From contig JBBPYC010000051.1 in the NCBI GenBank assembly GCA_038200275.1, forward strand, positions 1 to 60,847: DNA of 60,847 nt, read 5' to 3'. A program made the position numbers and the translations under genes. Below are positions 56,957 through 60,847 of the stretch, in pieces (position 1 is the stretch's first letter; the number at the start of each line of letters is the position of its first letter). The notes under the pieces were generated by a model. It saw only the letters and a list, made by a program, of their open reading frames with translations, made no database searches and was not told the DNA's origin. Origin of the DNA: JBBPYC01 sp038200275. Lineage in GTDB: Bacteria > Pseudomonadota > Gammaproteobacteria > Burkholderiales > Burkholderiaceae_C.

Positions 56957-57823
56957 ATGGGAACTCAGTCGGGCATTTGGCTGCTGCGCCTGCTCGCGCG
57001 CCTGCCGCTGCCGTGGCTGCGCACGCTCGGTGCGGGAATAGGCAGCCTGCTGTATCCGTTGATCCCGAAGCGCCGCCGCATCACGCTAAAGAACATCGCG
57101 CTGTGCTTCCCAGAACTCGACGAGGCTGCCCGAAAGCGCCTTGCGCGGCGGCACTTCCAGGTGTTCGCGCAGACCATGCTCGACCGAGCCTGGCTCTGGC
57201 ATGCCGACCCGGCCGTCGTCCGCCAGCGCCTGAAACTGACCGGCTGCATTGATCAGTTCAACGGTCACACGCCGATCGTGATCTTCGCGCCGCATTTCCT
57301 CGGACTCGACGCCGGCGCCACCGCGCTGTCGCAACAGGTCGCGCGTCAGTTCGACACGATCTACACCGAACAGTCCAACAAAACCGCAGACGCCTGGATC
57401 GCACAGGGCCGCCAGCGCTTCGGCAACGCACGGCTGTTGCGCAAGTCGGAGGGCGTGAAGTCGATCGTGGCCGCCATCCGGCGCGGCGAGCCGCTGTATC
57501 TGCTGCCGGACATGGACTTCGGTCCGGCCGAGTCCGTCTTCGTGCCGTTCTTCGGCATACCGGCGGCCACCGTGCCTTCGCTGTCGCGCTTCGCACGCCT
57601 GGGCCGCGCGCAGGTGGTGCCGGTCACGGCGCGGCTCACGCCCACCGGCTACGTCGTCGTCGTGCATCCGGCCTGGGAACATTTCCCGACCCACGACGCG
57701 CCGGCCGACACCGCGCGCATGAACCGCTGGCTTGAATCGGTCGTCGTCACCATGCCCGAGCAGTACTACTGGGTGCATAAACGGTTCAAGACCCGCCCGC
57801 CCGGCGAGCCGTCCCCATACTGA
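56957..57823 (+). CDS. LpxL/LpxM-family lipid A acyltransferase (second copy)
   Basis: A 288-residue acyltransferase from the ATG of MGTQSGIWLLRLLARLPLPWL. The segment RRITLKNIALCFPELDEAARKRLARRHF is the classic LpxL/LpxM start. The expected catalytic H-x4-E reads APHFLGLDAG, so the Glu is replaced by Asp. GEPLYLLPDMDFGPAESVFVPFFG and MPEQYYWVHKRFKTRP complete it. It likely adds a second acyl chain. The Asp at the catalytic pair is used in a subset of homologues. Confidence 0.9.
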   Translation: MGTQSGIWLLRLLARLPLPWLRTLGAGIGSLLYPLIPKRRRITLKNIALCFPELDEAARKRLARRHFQVFAQTMLDRAWLWHADPAVVRQRLKLTGCIDQFNGHTPIVIFAPHFLGLDAGATALSQQVARQFDTIYTEQSNKTADAWIAQGRQRFGNARLLRKSEGVKSIVAAIRRGEPLYLLPDMDFGPAESVFVPFFGIPAATVPSLSRFARLGRAQVVPVTARLTPTGYVVVVHPAWEHFPTHDAPADTARMNRWLESVVVTMPEQYYWVHKRFKTRPPGEPSPY

Positions 57824-57857
57824 ATACGGCATGCGCTGCATGGGACAATCCCGCGTC

Positions 57858-58592
57858 ATGAGCGCACCGAATAGCCTAGACATACCCATCAACGCCGACC
57901 CGGCCGAACTCGCCAAGTTCTCCGACATCGCCCATCACTGGTGGGACAAGAACAGCGAGTTCAAGCCGCTGCACCAGATCAATCCGTTGCGGCTGGGCTG
58001 GATCGAACGGTGCGTGCCGCTCAAGGGCAAAAGAGTGCTCGATGTCGGCTGCGGCGGCGGCATCCTGACCGATTCGATGGCCCGGCGCGGCGTCGAATCT
58101 GCGCTCGGCATCGACCTCGCCACCAAGGCGTTGAAGGTCGCGCAGCTGCACGCGCTCGAAGCCGAAACGCCCAACGTCAAGTACCGCGAAGTCAGCGTCG
58201 AAGCACTCGCCGAAGAAATGCCCGCGCAGTTCGACGTCGTGACTTGCATGGAAATGCTTGAACACGTGCCCGATCCGGCTGCCGTGGTGCGCGCCTGCGC
58301 TGCCTTGGCCAAGCCCGGCGGCCACGTATTCTTCTCGACCATCAACCGCAACCTGAAGTCTTTCCTGATGGCGATCGTCGGGGCCGAGTACGTGCTCGAC
58401 TTGCTGCCGCGCGGCACGCACGAATACGCAAAAATGATCCGTCCGAGTGAGTTGGCCGCGCACTGCCGGGTGGCTGGGCTGGACCTGCTCGAGTCGCGCG
58501 GCCTTGAATACAACCCGCTCACGCAGCGTTATTCGCTCAGCACGGACAGCAGCGTGAACTATCTGTTCGCGACGCAAAAGCCCACCGAATGA
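57858..58592 (+). CDS. ubiG: Ubiquinone biosynthesis O-methyltransferase UbiG
   Basis: A 244-residue SAM-dependent enzyme that performs both O-methylations of ubiquinone synthesis. The start is the ATG of MSAPNSLDIPIN. ELAKFSDIAHHWWDKNSEFKPLHQINPLRL is the UbiG signature. The SAM-binding loop is VLDVGCGGGILTDSMARRG (56-74). CMEMLEHVPDP and FFSTINRNLKSFL follow. It overlaps gph by four bases. Confidence 0.96.
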   Translation: MSAPNSLDIPINADPAELAKFSDIAHHWWDKNSEFKPLHQINPLRLGWIERCVPLKGKRVLDVGCGGGILTDSMARRGVESALGIDLATKALKVAQLHALEAETPNVKYREVSVEALAEEMPAQFDVVTCMEMLEHVPDPAAVVRACAALAKPGGHVFFSTINRNLKSFLMAIVGAEYVLDLLPRGTHEYAKMIRPSELAAHCRVAGLDLLESRGLEYNPLTQRYSLSTDSSVNYLFATQKPTE

Positions 58593-59266
58593 GCACACCG
58601 TTATTTGGCGACGCCCAAGCCGTCCTGTTCGACCTCGACGGTACCCTGATCGACAGCGCACCTGACCTCGGTGCTGCTGCCAACAAGATGCGCACCGACC
58701 GCGGCATGCCTGCGTTGCCGCTGGAGAACTATCGCCACTTGGCCGGCTCCGGCGCCCGCGGCATGCTCGGCATTGCGTTCGGTATCACACCCGACCACGC
58801 GGACTTCGCCGCCATGCGCGAAGAGTTCTTTGTCAATTACGAACACTGCATGACCGAGCGCACTTTCGCGTTTGATGGCGTGGCCGAGTTGATCAACACA
58901 TTGGCTGAGCGCAACTTGCCGTGGGGTGTGGTTACCAACAAATCGAAGCGCTTTGCCGAACCACTCACGCGCACGATGCCGCTGTTCGCCAGCTGCCGCA
59001 CGGTCATCTGTGGCGACACGACCCCGCATGCCAAGCCGCACCCAGCGCCGTTGCTGGAAGCCGCACGACGGATGGGCGTTGCACCCGCATCGTGCCTTTA
59101 CGTCGGCGACGACGAACGCGACATCGTTGCAGGCCGCGCAGCAGCCATGCGCACGGTCGCTGCCGACTACGGCTACCTCGGCAATGGCAACGTTGTTGCC
59201 GACTGGAATGCCGATGCATGCATCAATCATCCCCTTGCCCTGTTGCAATTGCTGCAACCGGCCTAA
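58589..59266 (+). CDS. gph: Phosphoglycolate phosphatase
   Basis: A 225-residue HAD hydrolase that dephosphorylates 2-phosphoglycolate. Motif I is FDLDGTLIDSAPDL (nucleophile Asp near 15), motif II is VVTNKS near 112, motif III the lysine in HAKPHPAPL, and motif IV GDDERDIVAGRAA. The ubiG-gph pair is standard in proteobacteria. ssrA begins 12 bases after the stop. Confidence 0.94.
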   Translation: MSTPLFGDAQAVLFDLDGTLIDSAPDLGAAANKMRTDRGMPALPLENYRHLAGSGARGMLGIAFGITPDHADFAAMREEFFVNYEHCMTERTFAFDGVAELINTLAERNLPWGVVTNKSKRFAEPLTRTMPLFASCRTVICGDTTPHAKPHPAPLLEAARRMGVAPASCLYVGDDERDIVAGRAAAMRTVAADYGYLGNGNVVADWNADACINHPLALLQLLQPA

Positions 59267-59278
59267 AATAGCAGGCTT

Positions 59279-59668
59279 GGGGCTGCACTGGTTTCGACGC
59301 GGGTACGGAATCGCTGTGGTGCATGTCGAGGTTCAGTTACCTCGTTAATCCGCTGAAAAAAAAGTAACTGCAAACGACGAACGTTTCGCACTCGCGGCCT
59401 AAGAACCCGTGAGCCTTGCAACAGTTGGCCGATGGGCTGGGCAAGGGGGAAGGTGAGGCAACTCACCAACCTCCCGGCTGCAAGGTAATACACATTGGCT
59501 GGTTTCCTGCCGGGCGCCTTGGCAGGGAACGAGAAAATAGGACGCTGGCGGCTTGTCTAGCGTGCGGCTGCGCGAGGCAAGTGGCGAGACTCAAATCAGA
59601 CCGCTAAACATGTAGATCTGCTCGAAGAAGGCTTGCGGACGCGGGTTCAATTCCCGCCAGCTCCACCA
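59279..59668 (+). ncRNA. ssrA: Transfer-messenger RNA (tmRNA)
   Basis: The 5' end GGGGCTGCACTGGTTTCGAC and the 3' end GGGTTCAATTCCCGCCAGCT ending CCACCA form the tRNA-like domain. The tag frame at 59370-59402 encodes ANDERFALAA and then stop, the betaproteobacterial type. The molecule is a one-piece tmRNA of about 390 bases that rescues stalled ribosomes and tags their products for proteolysis. Confidence 0.97.
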
Positions 59669-59681
59669 CACCGCAATTGAA

Positions 59682-59712
59682 AGGGCCCGGACTTACCTCC
59701 GGGCCCTTTTTC
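59682..59712 (+). terminator. Rho-independent terminator of ssrA
   Basis: The stem GGGCCCGG / CCGGGCCC with an eight-base loop is followed by five T. It lies 14 bases after the tmRNA CCA end. Confidence 0.93.
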
Positions 59713-59740
59713 TTGGCTATTGAGAGAGGTGAGCATGGCG

Positions 59741-60847
59741 TTACTCATAAACCAGTAATTTAGCGGACACTTTATGGAACCTCGCTGCGCCCTGTTCATC
59801 TATCTTGCATGAAACGAGATGGACGCACCCTGGCTCACAACACGCTCGAAGAGATGCGCATGGTGGCGGTTCAGCGGATGAACGAGGGCGAGCATCCGGC
59901 GGCGGTGGCAGCCTCCTTTGGCTTGCACCGCTCGTGGGCCTACAAGTGCCTGGCCGCCAGCAAAGGCCGCGGTCGTGGCCTCAAGGCCTTGCGCTCGACC
60001 AAGGGCACGGGGCGGCCTCGCAAACTCAGCGCCGCGCAGGAGCGTCAGGTGTTTGGCTGGGTCAACGGCAAGAGTCCGTACAGCCATGGACTGGACTATG
60101 GACTCTGGACACGCCAACTCGTGCGCGAGCTGGTGGCGCAGCGCTTTGAGGTGCCGCTGTCGCTGGCGTCCATCGGTGCGATGCTGGCGCGCCTGGGGCT
60201 GACGGTGCAAAAGCCCCTGCAGCGAGCCTGGCAACGCGACCCCGAAGCGATCGAGCGCTGGAAGCGCGAGACGTTCCCTGCCATCGCCGCGCAGGCCCGA
60301 GACAGCGCGGGTTCGATCTTCTTCTGGGACGAGTCGGGCTTTCGTGCCGACTCGGTGCACGGCAGGACGTGGGGCGTGCGAGGGCGCACGCCCGTTGTGC
60401 AGCGTCCCGGCCAGCGCCAGAGCATCAGCGCCGCGTCCGCCGTCAATGCCAAGGGGGCCTTCTGGTTTGCCACCTACCCGGGCGCGCTCACGAGCGAGTT
60501 GTTCGTCGAGTTGCTCAGTTGTTTGATGCACCGGCGCAAGAACCCCGTGCATCTGGTGGTCGACAGCTTGGCTGCTCATAAGACAGCCGTCGTCAAGGAA
60601 TACATCGCCAGCACCCAGGGCAAGCTGACACTGCATTTCCTGCCCGGCTACGCCCCCGACCTCAACCCCGATGAACTGGTCTGGAGCCATGCCAAGCGCA
60701 CCGGCGTGGCACGCTCGCCGCTGAAGGCGGGGGAAAAGCTGCAGCCTCGCATCGACGCGCAACTGCACGCCATCGCCAAGAACAAGCGCCTGATCCGCTC
60801 GTTCTTCAGGCATCCGGATGTCGCCTATATTTCTGACTCATGAGTAA
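59741..60847 (+). mobile_element. IS630-family insertion sequence
   Basis: The element starts at TTACTCATAAACCAGTAAT and its right end, read on the other strand, is TTACTCATGAGTCAGAAAT. The two ends match at about 17 of 22 positions, forming terminal inverted repeats around the transposase gene. The right repeat ends at the last base of the window, so the flanking TA target copy cannot be checked. The insertion lies 28 bases beyond the ssrA terminator. Confidence 0.85.
59809..60843 (+). CDS. IS630-family DDE transposase
   Basis: A 344-residue transposase. The N-terminal part has a helix-turn-helix (AAVAASFGLHRSWAYKCLA) and a linker GTGRPRKLSAAQERQVFGWV. The DDE catalytic acids are D174 (FFWDESGFRADS), D252 (LVVDSLAAHKT) and E289 (APDLNPDELVWSHAK), in the spacing expected for IS630. 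All motifs are intact and the frame is unbroken, so the element may be active. Confidence 0.95.
   Translation: MKRDGRTLAHNTLEEMRMVAVQRMNEGEHPAAVAASFGLHRSWAYKCLAASKGRGRGLKALRSTKGTGRPRKLSAAQERQVFGWVNGKSPYSHGLDYGLWTRQLVRELVAQRFEVPLSLASIGAMLARLGLTVQKPLQRAWQRDPEAIERWKRETFPAIAAQARDSAGSIFFWDESGFRADSVHGRTWGVRGRTPVVQRPGQRQSISAASAVNAKGAFWFATYPGALTSELFVELLSCLMHRRKNPVHLVVDSLAAHKTAVVKEYIASTQGKLTLHFLPGYAPDLNPDELVWSHAKRTGVARSPLKAGEKLQPRIDAQLHAIAKNKRLIRSFFRHPDVAYISDS

Overview
The window is about 61 kb of GC-rich bacterial chromosome. It reads as a betaproteobacterium of the order Burkholderiales. The evidence is the tmRNA tag ANDERFALAA, the gene orders M61 peptidase-dsbC-ubiH-ychF, dusB-fis-purH and hemL-thiD-rubredoxin-pilGHIJL, and a CIRCE-controlled groESL operon. 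The genus cannot be fixed from sequence reading alone. The left end is the tail of an IS5-type transposase and the right end stops at the terminal repeat of an IS630-type element, so the window probably corresponds to a contig broken at insertion sequences.

Layout. 1-5.9 kb: IS5 remnant, M61 peptidase, DsbC, a UbiH-family hydroxylase and YchF. 5.9-7.2 kb: a small accessory patch with a decayed PIN-domain gene and a short ORF related to DUF3427-type regions, cut by an in-frame stop. 7.2-11.7 kb: a YqaA membrane protein, dusB-fis, purH and a glycine-zipper envelope protein. 11.8-15.7 kb: the 5-oxoprolinase genes pxpB-pxpC-pxpA followed by an orphan TRAP-type binding protein. 15.7-18.4 kb: hemL, a ThiD-like kinase and a 57-residue rubredoxin. 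18.4-28.3 kb: the Pil-Chp chemosensory system for type IV pili (pilG, pilH, pilI, pilJ and a 1966-residue ChpA/PilL kinase). 28.4-38.5 kb: zwf, an iron(III)-type ABC transporter, an NHL-repeat secreted protein, a frameshifted pgi, msrA and msrB.

38.6-40.4 kb is a graveyard of a polyol/sugar ABC transporter and carbohydrate-kinase operon. 40.4-43.8 kb holds the complete PQQ biosynthesis operon pqqABCDE on the minus strand. Divergent from it are a proline iminopeptidase and a two-component system whose sensor looks like MoxY. 47.5-49.7 kb is groEL-groES with CIRCE. 49.8-54.7 kb has a periplasmic-binding-fold protein without a signal peptide, then a tightly overlapping operon of an L-sorbosone-dehydrogenase-like protein, a small cytochrome c and a TonB receptor resembling the PQQ receptor YncD/PqqU. 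54.7-59.7 kb: metK, two LpxL-type acyltransferases, ubiG, gph and ssrA (tmRNA). The right end is the IS630 element.

The most interesting linkage is around PQQ. Within about 14 kb there is cofactor synthesis, a MoxYX-like regulator, a candidate PQQ-using dehydrogenase with its cytochrome, and a candidate PQQ importer. I do not see a wholly unknown defence system or other undescribed machine. The remaining observations are decay events, small missed genes, repeats and unusual variants.
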